Positions 8,561 through 18,489 of a stretch of 64,000 nt of DNA are shown here, in pieces (the stretch's first letter is position 1; each line of letters begins with the position of its first letter). Location of the stretch: assembly GCF_014905415.1 (NCBI RefSeq), contig NZ_BNEO01000001.1:620001-684000 (forward strand). Reading direction: 5' to 3'. The position numbers were made by a program, and so were the translations under genes. The stretch comes from Virgibacillus salexigens. GTDB lineage: Bacteria; Bacillota; Bacilli; Bacillales; Amphibacillaceae. Below the pieces are notes generated by a model. That model ran no database searches and was not told the DNA's origin. It was given only the letters and a program-made list of their open reading frames with translations.

Positions 8561-8842
8561 TTTTTATGTTCTTCGTATAAATAGGAAATAATTGATTATC
8601 AAATTTGCGATTCGTGTGCCACATTCTAAAAACCCCTCCCCACTAAAACGACCAATACCAACTTTTGTAACTTGCTCATGATCTTCTATAACCTGTAAGG
8701 ACCACCCATCTACCTATACCAGAGCTGTCACACTATATACAGCATATACTAATGTTAAATGCAGTCTAGATTACTATCTATTTGGATTATTAGCTAAATG
8801 TAACGGTTTCTCTACGTTCTTTCCCAGTTATCAAAGGAGCAG
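8561..8842. other. Intergenic region with no recognised gene
   Basis: About 280 bp between the broken membrane gene and the manA terminator. There is no credible ORF or RNA motif. Confidence 0.4.
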
Positions 8843-8889
8843 TAAATAAAAAGCAAGAACTGTTGTTTTACCAGTAACAGTTCTTGCTT
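8843..8889 (-). terminator. Terminator of the mannose operon
   Basis: A perfect 14-bp stem (8851-8864 with 8876-8889) with an 11-nt loop, followed on the minus strand by TTTTTATTTA, 25 bp after the manA stop. Confidence 0.88.
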
Positions 8890-8914
8890 CATTACGTTGG
8901 ATTTATCGAGTACG

Positions 8915-9871
8915 TTAGCGATGCGATACAATAAACGCTGCTTCACCTGCGATATGGTATTCAGTTATACCATAAGGGAGTACGAAATGATCTCCTTTTT
9001 TGATTGGGAATTCATTCTCGGCTACTGTTATCGTAGCATTGCCGTCTATCACACTAACCTGCAAAAAGTCATATTCTTGCTTCAAAGTTACCTCACCATG
9101 TAATTGCCAGTGATTTACCGAGAAATAGTTTGCTTCCACTAGTTTCTTTATATCTAAATCTTCTTCCGTGATCTCACTTTGTCCTACTTTCGCATCTTGA
9201 TGTGGCACGTTTGTCACTTCAACCGCACGGTCTAAATGTAGTTCACGCTTTTGACCACTTCTATCGGTACGATCATAATCATATACACGGTACGTAATAT
9301 CCGAACTTTGCTGTGTCTCTAAAATGACAATTCCTTTTCCAATGGCATGGATGGTACCGCTCGGAACATATACAAAATCGCCAGCTTGTACTTTTTTTCG
9401 ACGTAATAATTTCTCCCATTCTCCACTACGAACCATTTCCTTCAGCTCTTCTTGGTTTTTAGCATGATGACCTAGAACGAGTTCCGCCCCTTCTTCTGCA
9501 TGAAGCACATACCAACACTCCGTTTTTCCGTATGGTACACCTTCGACTTCTCTTGCAAACTCATCATTTGGATGAACTTGTACCGAAAGATCAGCGTTAG
9601 CATCTAAGATTTTGACAAGTAACGGATATTCCTCAATATTCGCTGCATCTTTATTAAATAATTCCCCATGTTTATACCAGGCTTCTGCAAGCGTTTTTCC
9701 CGACAAAGGACCATTCATGATAACACTTGGTCCATTCGGGTGTGCAGAAATCACCCATGCCTCTCCGGTTTTTTCGTAAGGAATCTCATAATTAAATTCA
9801 CTCCGCAGCTTTTGACCACCCCAAATCCTCTCTTGAAAAACGGGCTGTAAAAACATCGGTTCTTTATACAT
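8915..9871 (-). CDS. manA: Mannose-6-phosphate isomerase, class I
   Basis: This 318-residue cytosolic zinc enzyme interconverts mannose 6-phosphate and fructose 6-phosphate, feeding PTS-imported mannose into glycolysis. The type I PMI fold is evident from FQERIWGGQKL near the N-terminus, the zinc-binding cupin motif VQVHPNDEFA and GKTECWYVL, and the second cupin containing VPSGTIHAIG. The length is normal for Bacillus ManA. A GAGGTGATG ribosome site precedes the ATG. It lies 39 bp downstream of the PTS gene and upstream of a strong terminator, so both are co-transcribed, as in B. subtilis manPA. Confidence 0.95.
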   Translation of the reverse strand: MYKEPMFLQPVFQERIWGGQKLRSEFNYEIPYEKTGEAWVISAHPNGPSVIMNGPLSGKTLAEAWYKHGELFNKDAANIEEYPLLVKILDANADLSVQVHPNDEFAREVEGVPYGKTECWYVLHAEEGAELVLGHHAKNQEELKEMVRSGEWEKLLRRKKVQAGDFVYVPSGTIHAIGKGIVILETQQSSDITYRVYDYDRTDRSGQKRELHLDRAVEVTNVPHQDAKVGQSEITEEDLDIKKLVEANYFSVNHWQLHGEVTLKQEYDFLQVSVIDGNATITVAENEFPIKKGDHFVLPYGITEYHIAGEAAFIVSHR

Positions 9872-9910
9872 TCAACATCACCTCGAGTAATTTATCGGTC
9901 AACTATAACT

Positions 9911-11848
9911 TTATTGAATTTCCCCCAACAATTTCATTGCTTCTAATTCAGAGGTCACTTCAAGCAATTGGTTTCTATAATCTTCATCCATTAACTTACG
10001 AGATAGCATTTGCAATATTTTCAAGTGAGCATCTCCGGCACTCTCTTCAGGTACAGCGATCATGAAGATTAGCTTCGCATCGGTTCCATCGAGGCTATCC
10101 CAATCGACACCATCACGCTTAATCCCAAAGGCAACGGCCGGACGTTTTACTGCACTTGATTTACCATGTGGAATCGCAATATTCATTCCCAAGCCAGTTG
10201 AACTTTGACTTTCACGATCCAGAATTGCCTGCTTATACGCTTGTTTCGATTCTATTATACCGGCAGCATCAAATTTTTCAATTAATTCTTTAATTACTTC
10301 ATCACGTGTGGAACCAGTCAGATTTGTTTCCATTAGATTGGTAGCGGTAATATCTACTAGCTTATGGATTTCTCCCTGATCTGTAGGTTGTTCAGACGTC
10401 TCTTTCGATGTTGCTGCTCCACCATCTGTGTTTTCTTGATGAACGGGTGCAGCATCTGCTACATCCTTTTTCAAAAAGTTAACTAAAAATGCTGTTACAA
10501 GAACACCCACAATTACTGCAATAAAGAACATGATTACATTAACGACAGCACCTAAGAGTGCTACAATTGGTCCACCGTGTGCAACCTTATCTCCAACATT
10601 CCCTATCATCGCGATCACAGACCCTACCATGGAGCCGACCACAATACTCGGTATTACTCGTAAGGGATCCTGCGCAGCGAAAGGAATGGCACCTTCTGTC
10701 ACTCCAAAAAAGCCCATGGTCAATGATGCTTTCCCAGCTTCTCTTTCATTCTCCTGATATTTCTTCTTATTCAGTAATGTTGCTAATCCCATTCCTATAG
10801 GTGGAATACAGATTGCAACAGCAATCGGCCCCATAATTTCATAGTTTCCTTCTGCTATCATTGCAGAACCGAATAAGAATGCCACTTTATTGAATGGTCC
10901 ACCCATATCAACAGCAATCATACCACCAAGAATAAGTGCGAGTAAAATCGAACTTGCGCCTTGCATTCCTGATAACCATACCGTTAAACCTTCGAACACT
11001 TGTGCAACGGGTGCACCAATAACATAAATGAATAATAGACCTACAATGGCAGATGAAATAATCGGTATAAATATAATTGGCATTACTGGTTGTACAGCTT
11101 TTGGTACTTTTATTTTCTTAATACCCAATGCGATATAACCAGCTAAGAAACCAGCGATTATCCCGCCAATAAAACCAGCACCTGCCTCACTTCCATAAAA
11201 GCTTCCTGTAGCTGCAATATAGCCGCCAATCATACCTGGTACTAGGCCTGGCCGATCTGCAATACTAACAGCAATGAAACCAGCTAATATTGGTACCATG
11301 AACATAAATGCTGTATTGCCAAGGCTTTCAATCTGTTTCCAAATCGAACCCTCTGGTATTTTAATTCCACCTGCTGTTTGTTCCCCACCAAGGGTCAATG
11401 CAAACGCAATCAAAAGACCTCCAACAACGATAAACGGAATCATATACGATACACCATTCATCAGGTGCTTATAAATAGGGTTTTCTTTTTGTTTACGCTC
11501 TTGCTTCACTTCTTCTGGAGATACTAACCCCTCTTGATGAACCGATACGTCTCCAGCTTGAATTCGTTCAATTAATGCTTTTGGGTTACGAATTCCTTCT
11601 TGGACACCGGTTACAATTAATTTCTTACCAACAAAGCGTTCTTTAGAAATTTCTTTGTCAGATGCAATAATAATACCATCTGCTTCGGCAATGTCTTGTT
11701 CTGTAAGTACATTTTCTGCACCGATCGATCCCTGTGTTTCTACTTTTATATCAATGCCCATTTCTTCGCCTGCTTTTTGTAAATTTTCAGCAGCCATGTA
11801 GGTGTGAGCGATTCCAACAGGGCAAGCTGTAACAGCTAATACCTTCAT
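9911..11848 (-). CDS. manP: Mannose/fructose-type PTS enzyme IIBCA
   Basis: This fused permease imports and phosphorylates its sugar, probably mannose. The order is IIB (about 1-100; phospho-Cys9 in VTACPVGIAHTY), IIC with multiple membrane helices (about 125-465; motif GGPFNKVAFLFG and GVTEGAIPFAAQDP) and IIA (about 500-645; phospho-His near 561 in IAIPHGKS). The same B-C-A order occurs in B. subtilis ManP. ATG at 11848 is chosen because AGGAGG is 8 nt upstream; a GTG directly before it is possible. The adjacent manA and manR support mannose over fructose. Confidence 0.93.
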   Translation of the reverse strand: MKVLAVTACPVGIAHTYMAAENLQKAGEEMGIDIKVETQGSIGAENVLTEQDIAEADGIIIASDKEISKERFVGKKLIVTGVQEGIRNPKALIERIQAGDVSVHQEGLVSPEEVKQERKQKENPIYKHLMNGVSYMIPFIVVGGLLIAFALTLGGEQTAGGIKIPEGSIWKQIESLGNTAFMFMVPILAGFIAVSIADRPGLVPGMIGGYIAATGSFYGSEAGAGFIGGIIAGFLAGYIALGIKKIKVPKAVQPVMPIIFIPIISSAIVGLLFIYVIGAPVAQVFEGLTVWLSGMQGASSILLALILGGMIAVDMGGPFNKVAFLFGSAMIAEGNYEIMGPIAVAICIPPIGMGLATLLNKKKYQENEREAGKASLTMGFFGVTEGAIPFAAQDPLRVIPSIVVGSMVGSVIAMIGNVGDKVAHGGPIVALLGAVVNVIMFFIAVIVGVLVTAFLVNFLKKDVADAAPVHQENTDGGAATSKETSEQPTDQGEIHKLVDITATNLMETNLTGSTRDEVIKELIEKFDAAGIIESKQAYKQAILDRESQSSTGLGMNIAIPHGKSSAVKRPAVAFGIKRDGVDWDSLDGTDAKLIFMIAVPEESAGDAHLKILQMLSRKLMDEDYRNQLLEVTSELEAMKLLGEIQ

Positions 11849-11889
11849 CACACTTTCCTCCTATGAATCGTTTATTCTTACCTACCTGT

Positions 11890-11946
11890 ATTATAACTTA
11901 GAATATCGAATAATTAATTTCGATGTTTACCAGAACTTCTGGTAAA
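11890..11946 (-). promoter_or_regulatory. manP promoter with probable ManR operator
   Basis: On the minus strand a perfect -10 box TATAAT lies at 11890-11895 with no recognisable -35, as expected for an activated promoter. A perfect 10-bp inverted repeat, TTTACCAGAA-C-TTCTGGTAAA, spans 11926-11946, about 45-50 bp upstream of the -10 box. That is where a PRD-type activator such as ManR would bind. Confidence 0.65.
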
Positions 11947-11981
11947 TATGAATTATTAGCGAAAATCTCAACTACGATTGA

Positions 11982-13901
11982 CTATTTCATCTTTTGTAGA
12001 AATTCTTTCACACTAGTAGCATGAACTAATGAGTGAACAAATGACAGATCCTCACTATAATTAGCTATCTGTCGGACCGCGTCCTTATTTAACCTTTGAT
12101 CATTCCTAGAAATGGCTAGCAAAAACACTAACGATACTTGTTCATCCCCCCAATTTAGAGATTGTTTTAACACAGCAACCGCAACGACGGATTGATTAAT
12201 CATTGTTGGATTCCCATGCGGAATCGCAATACCTCCCCCGATTGAAGTCGATGACTTTCTTTCTCTTAACAGTGCACTATGGATGAACTCTTTGTTGATA
12301 AATCCTTTCTTATAAAGTGTATTCCCTAGCATTTCTATTACTTGAAACGGGTGCTCTTTATCCACATCCAAATGGATGAGATCCGCACGAATTAATGAGG
12401 AGAGTACTGATTTTTCACTCTTTCCACTTTGTTTAGTTTCTATTTCCGCAATAAATTGATTTAGTTTTTCTTTATCCTTCGCTTCTAATAAAGGAGATAC
12501 CATCACATAGGGGATATTCACCTGTTCCAATTTTACAGTTGAAATGATGAAATCAATTTCATATTTTTTCACATAATCGTTCATATCGGCTTTCCCTATA
12601 CAAGCAACAATTTGTAATCCATGGTATTGATGCTCGATCTTCGCTTGCAATAAGTGAGACATGCCGACACCCAAATGGCAAACGATTAATATCCTTTTTT
12701 CTTTCTCTCGTTTGCCTTCTAATCGTTCCAGTGAAGCTTGAAAATGAAGTACTAAATAAGCTGCTTCATCCTCAGGAACATCCAGTTTGTGGTTTTCTTT
12801 AATTTCATCCAACGCGATCATAACCATATTAAACAAGTAGGGATACATTTTTTTAATATCGGATAAGAGTGGGTTCGTAATAGGAAATCCATATTTCATT
12901 CGATTAATCACGGAATGAATATGTACAATTAATCCTTTCTTGAGAATACCATCACTTTCAAACGAAAATAAGGTAAGGTTACCCAGTCTGTTTATTAAAT
13001 CATCAATAATTTGTAGTAGGTGATCATCTTTCATAAAGATGTCATCCCCTAAGTCATCCTTCTTTTTGCTGCCAAGCAAATGCCAGGTAAAATAAATTAA
13101 CTCATCTTCAGGAAATTTAATTCGAAAAACGGAGCCGAGCTTTTTTAAAAACCAGGTTGCGTAGTGATATTCATTGTAAGAATGTATGGTTTCCTTCTCC
13201 ACGGTTGGAATAGACACAGGAGATTTTTGCCGCGTTCGTTTAACCATAATAAGCGTATGCACAAGTAAACTTTCCATCGCACCATCTGTAAAGGCGATTT
13301 CATATCGTTTTTGTAATTCATGTAGTACCCTTTTTACCATTGTTATTTCATAAGGCAAAAACAAATTTAAGACATAGCTTTCATCGCTTGTAACAGAAGA
13401 AATAAGCTCTGATAAATGAGCCAATGCACTACGTTTTTGCATTTCTTCCCCTTGAACAGCATTGCCTAATTTAGGCTTAGATAATAACGTTAGCTGATAC
13501 GTGTTAAGCCAATTCGCGATGATTTCTAATTCTTTTTTCACGGTGGCTCTTGAAACATAGTACCTATTGGACAATTCTTCTAAAGAAACCGCTTTATTAC
13601 TTACCAGTAAATAATAGGCGATTTCAATACATCGATCCTCATGCACTTTGGTCTCAGATGATAGTACTCTCTGTAATAATTCAGGTCGGTCCGTTTCATC
13701 CATTTCAAGTGTAATTCCTACTCCTCGTTGCCGTCTTAGACTTGTACCGTTATAGTCCATAAGCAGCGCTTCGATTACTTGCAAATCATTACGTACCGTC
13801 TTTTCTGAACATCCCATTTGCAGTGACAAATCATCTATATTAAGAATTTTTCCGTTTTGTATTAATAATGTTTTAAGCAGTTCCCTTTGTCGATCATTCA
13901 T
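11982..13901 (-). CDS. manR: PRD-containing transcriptional activator of the mannose operon
   Basis: This multi-domain regulator has an N-terminal helix-turn-helix (MNDRQRELLKTLL... CSEKTVRNDLQ), a second HTH (LEELSNRYYVSRATVKKEL), two PTS regulation domains (about 180-400), an EIIB-like domain (ILIVCHLGVGMSH) and a C-terminal EIIA-like domain with AIPHGNP. Phosphorylation by PTS proteins tunes such activators to sugar availability. The length (about 639) matches B. subtilis ManR. The EIIB-like site has Cys followed by HLGVGMS. ATG at 13901 follows GAGGTG; an upstream GTG frame adds five residues without a ribosome site. It precedes manP in the same orientation. Confidence 0.9.
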   Translation of the reverse strand: MNDRQRELLKTLLIQNGKILNIDDLSLQMGCSEKTVRNDLQVIEALLMDYNGTSLRRQRGVGITLEMDETDRPELLQRVLSSETKVHEDRCIEIAYYLLVSNKAVSLEELSNRYYVSRATVKKELEIIANWLNTYQLTLLSKPKLGNAVQGEEMQKRSALAHLSELISSVTSDESYVLNLFLPYEITMVKRVLHELQKRYEIAFTDGAMESLLVHTLIMVKRTRQKSPVSIPTVEKETIHSYNEYHYATWFLKKLGSVFRIKFPEDELIYFTWHLLGSKKKDDLGDDIFMKDDHLLQIIDDLINRLGNLTLFSFESDGILKKGLIVHIHSVINRMKYGFPITNPLLSDIKKMYPYLFNMVMIALDEIKENHKLDVPEDEAAYLVLHFQASLERLEGKREKEKRILIVCHLGVGMSHLLQAKIEHQYHGLQIVACIGKADMNDYVKKYEIDFIISTVKLEQVNIPYVMVSPLLEAKDKEKLNQFIAEIETKQSGKSEKSVLSSLIRADLIHLDVDKEHPFQVIEMLGNTLYKKGFINKEFIHSALLRERKSSTSIGGGIAIPHGNPTMINQSVVAVAVLKQSLNWGDEQVSLVFLLAISRNDQRLNKDAVRQIANYSEDLSFVHSLVHATSVKEFLQKMK

Positions 13902-14139
13902 AATTACACCTCGCACTTAATCCAATCAGAGTGTAGCATACTTCGTAAATTTACTGAAATAGTTTTCCTTTATTAATGATTGGGCACACCGAAATTTTGA
14001 AGTACCCCAGCAAAAGGAGGGAACTTAAACATGATGATAGGAAACCAATGTTTCTTAAGGGGATACAGACAAATCCTTTTTCCAAACTATTGCTAATCGT
14101 TATACTATACTTACATGCTTGATAGGGAGTGAACAAACC

Positions 14140-15003
14140 ATGTTGCAACAAATTCGTAGATTACAAATAGAAGATGAGGCATATTTTGCTGCCATGGATA
14201 CAGGAATAGAAGATGATTATATCCAACGAATTTTTCATCGATTAGTTACTGATTCCAATCGATTGTATGGATTATTCTCAGACAAACAATTGGTAAGTCT
14301 TGCTGGCTTTTCTGTATATGCCAAACGCTATGCCATGCTCGGGAGATTGCGAACAGATCGCAGGTATAAGAGGAAAAACTTTTCAACAGAAATGATGACG
14401 TACATGATAAATGAAGCTGTGCAACTTCCAGGCATCCATTGGATTGGGGCAAATACGCAGGAAAACAACTACCCTGCACGCCGTGTGTTAGAAAAATCGG
14501 GGCTCACCCCCTATATCAGCTTACATGGTGCGACTGCCTCGGACACTTCTGCTTTAACAACAGGAGAAGAGATTTGGCAACCGATTCATGATTTACAGAA
14601 AAAGAAAGGCTGGATTAATCAAGCATACATAAACAATCATGCCATTTTCCCTTATGAATGCTATTATTCTTTTCCTGCAACCGAAGATTTATTTACTGAG
14701 GAAAATTTACAAACATGGGAGTTCTATGAAAACCCTACAAGCACACGTTTTATCATTACGAAACATGATCAGAAAAAATATGATTATTTACATGTTGCCT
14801 ACCCGTGGAATGATATCACAAGACAAGCAGGTCTATGGGAAACGATTACTTATGCCTATCGGAAATTATGTAGACGTACAAAAAAACCAACCTTTATATG
14901 GATAGATCTAACAAAGGAAGAAGCAAAAGCCCTTCCTGCTAATCATGCATTTGAACTTCCCTCTCCTTGGATCCTATATGGTAAAGATCGAAAGTCTTTT
15001 TAA
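14140..15003 (+). CDS. GNAT-family N-acetyltransferase
   Basis: The first 130 residues carry a GNAT fold: VSLAGFSVYAKRYAMLGRLRTDRRYKRKNFSTEMM resembles the beta4-alpha3 acetyl-CoA site with an R-x-x-R-x-K pattern, and NNYPARRVLEKSGL the beta5 end. The remaining 150 residues form an unrecognised C-terminal domain. ATG at 14140 is preferred over an in-frame TTG at 14119 since GGGAGTG is 8 nt upstream. A terminator follows directly. It faces the hpaB-like gene and has no operon partner, so the acceptor substrate cannot be predicted. Confidence 0.85.
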   Translation: MLQQIRRLQIEDEAYFAAMDTGIEDDYIQRIFHRLVTDSNRLYGLFSDKQLVSLAGFSVYAKRYAMLGRLRTDRRYKRKNFSTEMMTYMINEAVQLPGIHWIGANTQENNYPARRVLEKSGLTPYISLHGATASDTSALTTGEEIWQPIHDLQKKKGWINQAYINNHAIFPYECYYSFPATEDLFTEENLQTWEFYENPTSTRFIITKHDQKKYDYLHVAYPWNDITRQAGLWETITYAYRKLCRRTKKPTFIWIDLTKEEAKALPANHAFELPSPWILYGKDRKSF

Positions 15004-15013
15004 CCGTCTAGAA

Positions 15014-15050
15014 TTGCGCGATTTAACCAGAAATCGCGCAACTTTGTCTT
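15014..15050 (+). terminator. Terminator of the GNAT gene
   Basis: TTGCGCGATTT (15014-15024) pairs perfectly with AAATCGCGCAA (15031-15041), followed by CTTTGTCTTTT on the plus strand. Confidence 0.8.
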
Positions 15051-15094
15051 TTGATCGAGCAGTAATTGCAATATTCATGCTCCTCGACAATTCG

Positions 15095-16534
15095 CTATAT
15101 TTCATCCATAAACGATTGAACAAATTCCCGCGCTCCCTGCTTATCATACCCAAAATACAATTCACTCGCTAATTTATATGGATTACCGAAGAAAAAACGC
15201 TCATATTGGGTTTGTCTTGTTCCAAATGGACTCATGGTTAAATCCCATGCTAATCGAAACAATTTAACACGTGCTTCTGCATCTAATGTGGCACTTTGTA
15301 AATATTGATTTAAATCACAACGGAGTTCTGAATTAAAATCTGCTTCTGTTGGAATAGAGATTAACCCGCTTGCTCCAAGTAATTGAATAATTTCAATTAC
15401 CCTAGGATAAATAGTTGGAAAAGCACTGCTGGCCGCTTGAAGGGGAGCAACTTCCGGCCGCATTAAACCAAATTCATCTGTTTTAGCATTTGCTTCTGCT
15501 TTGGTTAATAATCCTTTCATCGATTCCAGTCCAACAATCACATCAGCCATTTTACTTTGAACATTTTCATAGCCAGCTATTTTGATAGATTGAATGATCT
15601 CCTCTGCAACCCCTAGGGCAAATTCCAGCTTCACAATCTGCCTATGGATGACTTGGTGTAAATTAAATGGCAAAAATGCGCTCGAGCGCTGGAAATGATT
15701 GCCCACCTCAATATTCTTATACGAAAATACCCTTTCCCATGGAATAAGTACATGATCAAATACAACAATTGAATCCATTTCTTCAAAGCGTGAACTTAGC
15801 GGATAATTAAAGGTTGAATCTCCTTTTTGAAATGACTCTCGACAAATGAATTTAAGTCCCCTGGCATTACTCGGTATCGAAAAGAAATAGGCATTATCAT
15901 CTTCAAAGATTCCGCCTGCCGAAAACACCAGAATTTCATCGGTCATTCCTCCCTGTGTCGCTAGCAGCCTCGCTCCCTTAATAATGACTCCTTCGTCCGT
16001 TTCATCAACAATTCGGGCAGCAATAGGATCTTTACTATCTTCCACATAATACTCCGACCGATTTACTTGTGGATTAATAAATGTATGGGTAAACGATAAG
16101 TCTTTTTCTCTAGCTTCCTCATAAAACTTGACAAGCCGTTCGGGAAAGCAATTTGTTTTCCCTTTTAAAAAAGAGGCAGAAGCTGCAAATGCCATGACGA
16201 TCGTATTCATATAATCAGGACTTCTCCCCATCATTCCACCATGTTTCTTGGCCCATGTCCGGATCATCTTTCCACGTTTAAATAGATCATATTTAGTAAT
16301 TGGTTGTAGATACGAGGTTCCAATTCGGTCCCCTGTAGTAGGAGAAGGATACGTCATTAATTCTTTGTAATTATCCTTAAGCTGTATATCATACAGCTCA
16401 GCTTGGCTTTTCATTGCTCCTCTAAAAGCAGGATGCTGTGATATTGGTCCAGATATTTTTTGCCCATTATACCAAACTTCTGTTTTAAGCTGATCAATGC
16501 GCCGTAAATAATCATCACCTGATATGGCTGGCAT
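15095..16534 (-). CDS. hpaB: 4-hydroxyphenylacetate 3-monooxygenase-type hydroxylase (HpaB family)
   Basis: This 479-residue protein has the length and motifs of the large FADH2-using component of aromatic ring hydroxylases: GDDYLRRID at the start, GRSPDYMN, YVEDSKDPIAARIVDETDEGVIIKGARLLATQG in the flavin region and the acyl-CoA dehydrogenase-like C-terminal helices. It would ortho-hydroxylate 4-hydroxyphenylacetate or a related phenol in the cytosol. The partner flavin reductase (HpaC) is not in the window and no aromatic catabolic genes adjoin it, so the real substrate is open; 4-nitrophenol or chlorophenol hydroxylases share this fold. The ATG follows AAAGGAAA. Confidence 0.85.
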   Translation of the reverse strand: MPAISGDDYLRRIDQLKTEVWYNGQKISGPISQHPAFRGAMKSQAELYDIQLKDNYKELMTYPSPTTGDRIGTSYLQPITKYDLFKRGKMIRTWAKKHGGMMGRSPDYMNTIVMAFAASASFLKGKTNCFPERLVKFYEEAREKDLSFTHTFINPQVNRSEYYVEDSKDPIAARIVDETDEGVIIKGARLLATQGGMTDEILVFSAGGIFEDDNAYFFSIPSNARGLKFICRESFQKGDSTFNYPLSSRFEEMDSIVVFDHVLIPWERVFSYKNIEVGNHFQRSSAFLPFNLHQVIHRQIVKLEFALGVAEEIIQSIKIAGYENVQSKMADVIVGLESMKGLLTKAEANAKTDEFGLMRPEVAPLQAASSAFPTIYPRVIEIIQLLGASGLISIPTEADFNSELRCDLNQYLQSATLDAEARVKLFRLAWDLTMSPFGTRQTQYERFFFGNPYKLASELYFGYDKQGAREFVQSFMDEI

Positions 16535-16855
16535 TTTCCTTTACACCCCTTACATATTTTCCAGTTAAACACCTATATTTCAATATATTATCGAGTATGA
16601 ATTATGTTCACATACGTTTTAAACCAATGATTATAGCACCAAAAAGATATTCTTATTCGACGTTTCCTTCCCTGGTATTCCAATTACAATTAGCAGGGGT
16701 TCATTATTCATGAAACAGCCTTGAACACGAACTATTTCCAGCCTGGCATACGTCTGGATTGTAAGGTTAATCATTTACCATCATCATTCATTTATGATAA
16801 TCTTAAATCATATACATAAGCATTATGGTTCTTACTTTATATAAGGGGGCTAATC
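16535..16855. other. Divergent promoter region between the hydroxylase and the 462-aa gene
   Basis: About 320 bp with AT-rich stretches at both ends that should hold the two divergent promoters. I find no confident -35/-10 pair, riboswitch or small ORF. Confidence 0.4.
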
Positions 16856-18244
16856 ATGGAAAATCAAATGATTATAGTAAAAAATCACCAACAATCCATT
16901 CCATTAACGATGAAACGGATGGCAATTTACAAACGAAGCCGAATAGTTGAGGCGACCGACGACAACGAGCAAACGTATCTATTGTTTTTCCATCTTGATC
17001 GCTACTTAACCTATGCAAAAACCCAAAAAAAACATACCAATTCACATATTGGCAACGCCTTTCAATCTGGACTAACCGTATCCTTCCCCCACCCGCTCAT
17101 CGACTGGCAAATAACAAGCTCCACTTATAAGAAGTATAAATTCAATGAACTCTTCAAAAACTTACAACGTGAATACGGGCCTCAAGAAACTGCTCTCATT
17201 GCAACTTATTTTGAGTCACTCATTCCCAAAGAAAAACTTGCAAATCTTATCGAAAAACTTTGTTATAAAGAGAGACGTGATGGAAAATTACTTTCTTGCT
17301 ACCGCCTATATACGATTCTAAAATCCTTTTCTCCTAATCACCGTTTGGTCGAAGCCTTTTCGACTGACCTATCCTTCACTAAATACGATGAACAATACAA
17401 ACATCAAGACGAAAACATGCTCGCGAAAGATCCAATTTATATAGAAAATCATCTGTATGATCAAAAATATAGTGCGTTTGATCAACTTAGTGCTCTTTAT
17501 AGACAGCAAGCGCGATGGGTAGATCTTATAGCCATCACCATTGCTCAAGCAGCATACACTAAGAACGAGAATGATTATAAAAAGCTATTAACAATGCTTC
17601 ATCATCATTTCCCTGACGTACCAATAACAGAAATTCTAAAAGACTTATATACACGTAATTTAACGATTGCTTCATTTTTGCAAGATTTAATAAATGCTTA
17701 TTTAGCAATAGGAGAGTGGGAAAATGCCTTGCATTTACAAAATCAACATGATCTCTCTCTAACATCTGCTCAAATCCAATCGCTGGAAGCCATAACCAAC
17801 AAGACTGAAATGAATTTTGATGCTATTTCACCGTTCGAACTTCAACAATTAATTCGTACGATAGCCAAAGTAAATCCAACACAAGCAAGCAAGATGTTAC
17901 ATCAAGCAATTTGTGCATTACTAGAAAAACACAAATTAACCTATATCCAAAATTGGTTATCTCCGTTTAATGATCTTCCATTAGCGCAACTAGACATTCA
18001 AAAAATCAAAGAAATGATTCATATTTTCGAAGAGCCGAATCAGCAGCGCAGGCTAGGTGAATTGTATCATTATTACCATCAACCTGAACGTGCAATTGAG
18101 TGTATGAGTTGGGATATGGAGCTATATGAAGATGACCCTAAACCAGTAGAATGGCTGGCAAAACTCTATTCCGAACTAGGCATGGAAGCAGAACATAAAG
18201 CATACCAACAACTCTATGTGGATATGGTTAAACGATCCTCATAA
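16856..18244 (+). CDS. Unknown 462-residue protein with probable TPR-like repeats
   Basis: I do not recognise a named family. The protein lacks a signal peptide and membrane segments and is mostly helical, Gln-, His- and Lys-rich. The C-terminal third (RRLGELYHYYHQPERAIECMSWDMELY, then PVEWLAKLYSELGMEAEHKAYQ) resembles tetratricopeptide repeats, and earlier parts (AYLAIGEWENALHLQNQHD) do as well. The N-terminal 110 residues look like a beta-rich domain. AGGGGGC lies 6-7 nt before the ATG. It stands alone, with a terminator-like hairpin downstream. A scaffold or protein-binding role is a guess from the repeats only. Confidence 0.8.
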   Translation: MENQMIIVKNHQQSIPLTMKRMAIYKRSRIVEATDDNEQTYLLFFHLDRYLTYAKTQKKHTNSHIGNAFQSGLTVSFPHPLIDWQITSSTYKKYKFNELFKNLQREYGPQETALIATYFESLIPKEKLANLIEKLCYKERRDGKLLSCYRLYTILKSFSPNHRLVEAFSTDLSFTKYDEQYKHQDENMLAKDPIYIENHLYDQKYSAFDQLSALYRQQARWVDLIAITIAQAAYTKNENDYKKLLTMLHHHFPDVPITEILKDLYTRNLTIASFLQDLINAYLAIGEWENALHLQNQHDLSLTSAQIQSLEAITNKTEMNFDAISPFELQQLIRTIAKVNPTQASKMLHQAICALLEKHKLTYIQNWLSPFNDLPLAQLDIQKIKEMIHIFEEPNQQRRLGELYHYYHQPERAIECMSWDMELYEDDPKPVEWLAKLYSELGMEAEHKAYQQLYVDMVKRSS

Positions 18245-18300
18245 GAGGATCTCAATAAGAGGAACCAAGCCTTAATGAACCGAACAATTTGAGGATCCAG

Positions 18301-18363
18301 AGGGGTGTACTCCATATGATAAAGGAAAAAATATTCACATCTGCTTAAGTACACCCCTTTTTT
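18301..18363 (+). terminator. Terminator-like hairpin after the 462-aa gene
   Basis: AGGGGTGTACT (18301-18311) pairs with AGTACACCCCT (18348-18358), followed by six Ts. The loop is long (36 nt), but the perfect stem and T-run fit a terminator. Confidence 0.6.
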
Positions 18364-18489
18364 AGATTGGAAAGAAAAAACAGCCATCACTCTTATTAAT
18401 CGCTATCCAAATGCGAGCTGGAATATTGCTAGAATGGCACACCGATCTAATTATTAGGGTGCGATAACTTATTAAGCATGTTTAATCCC

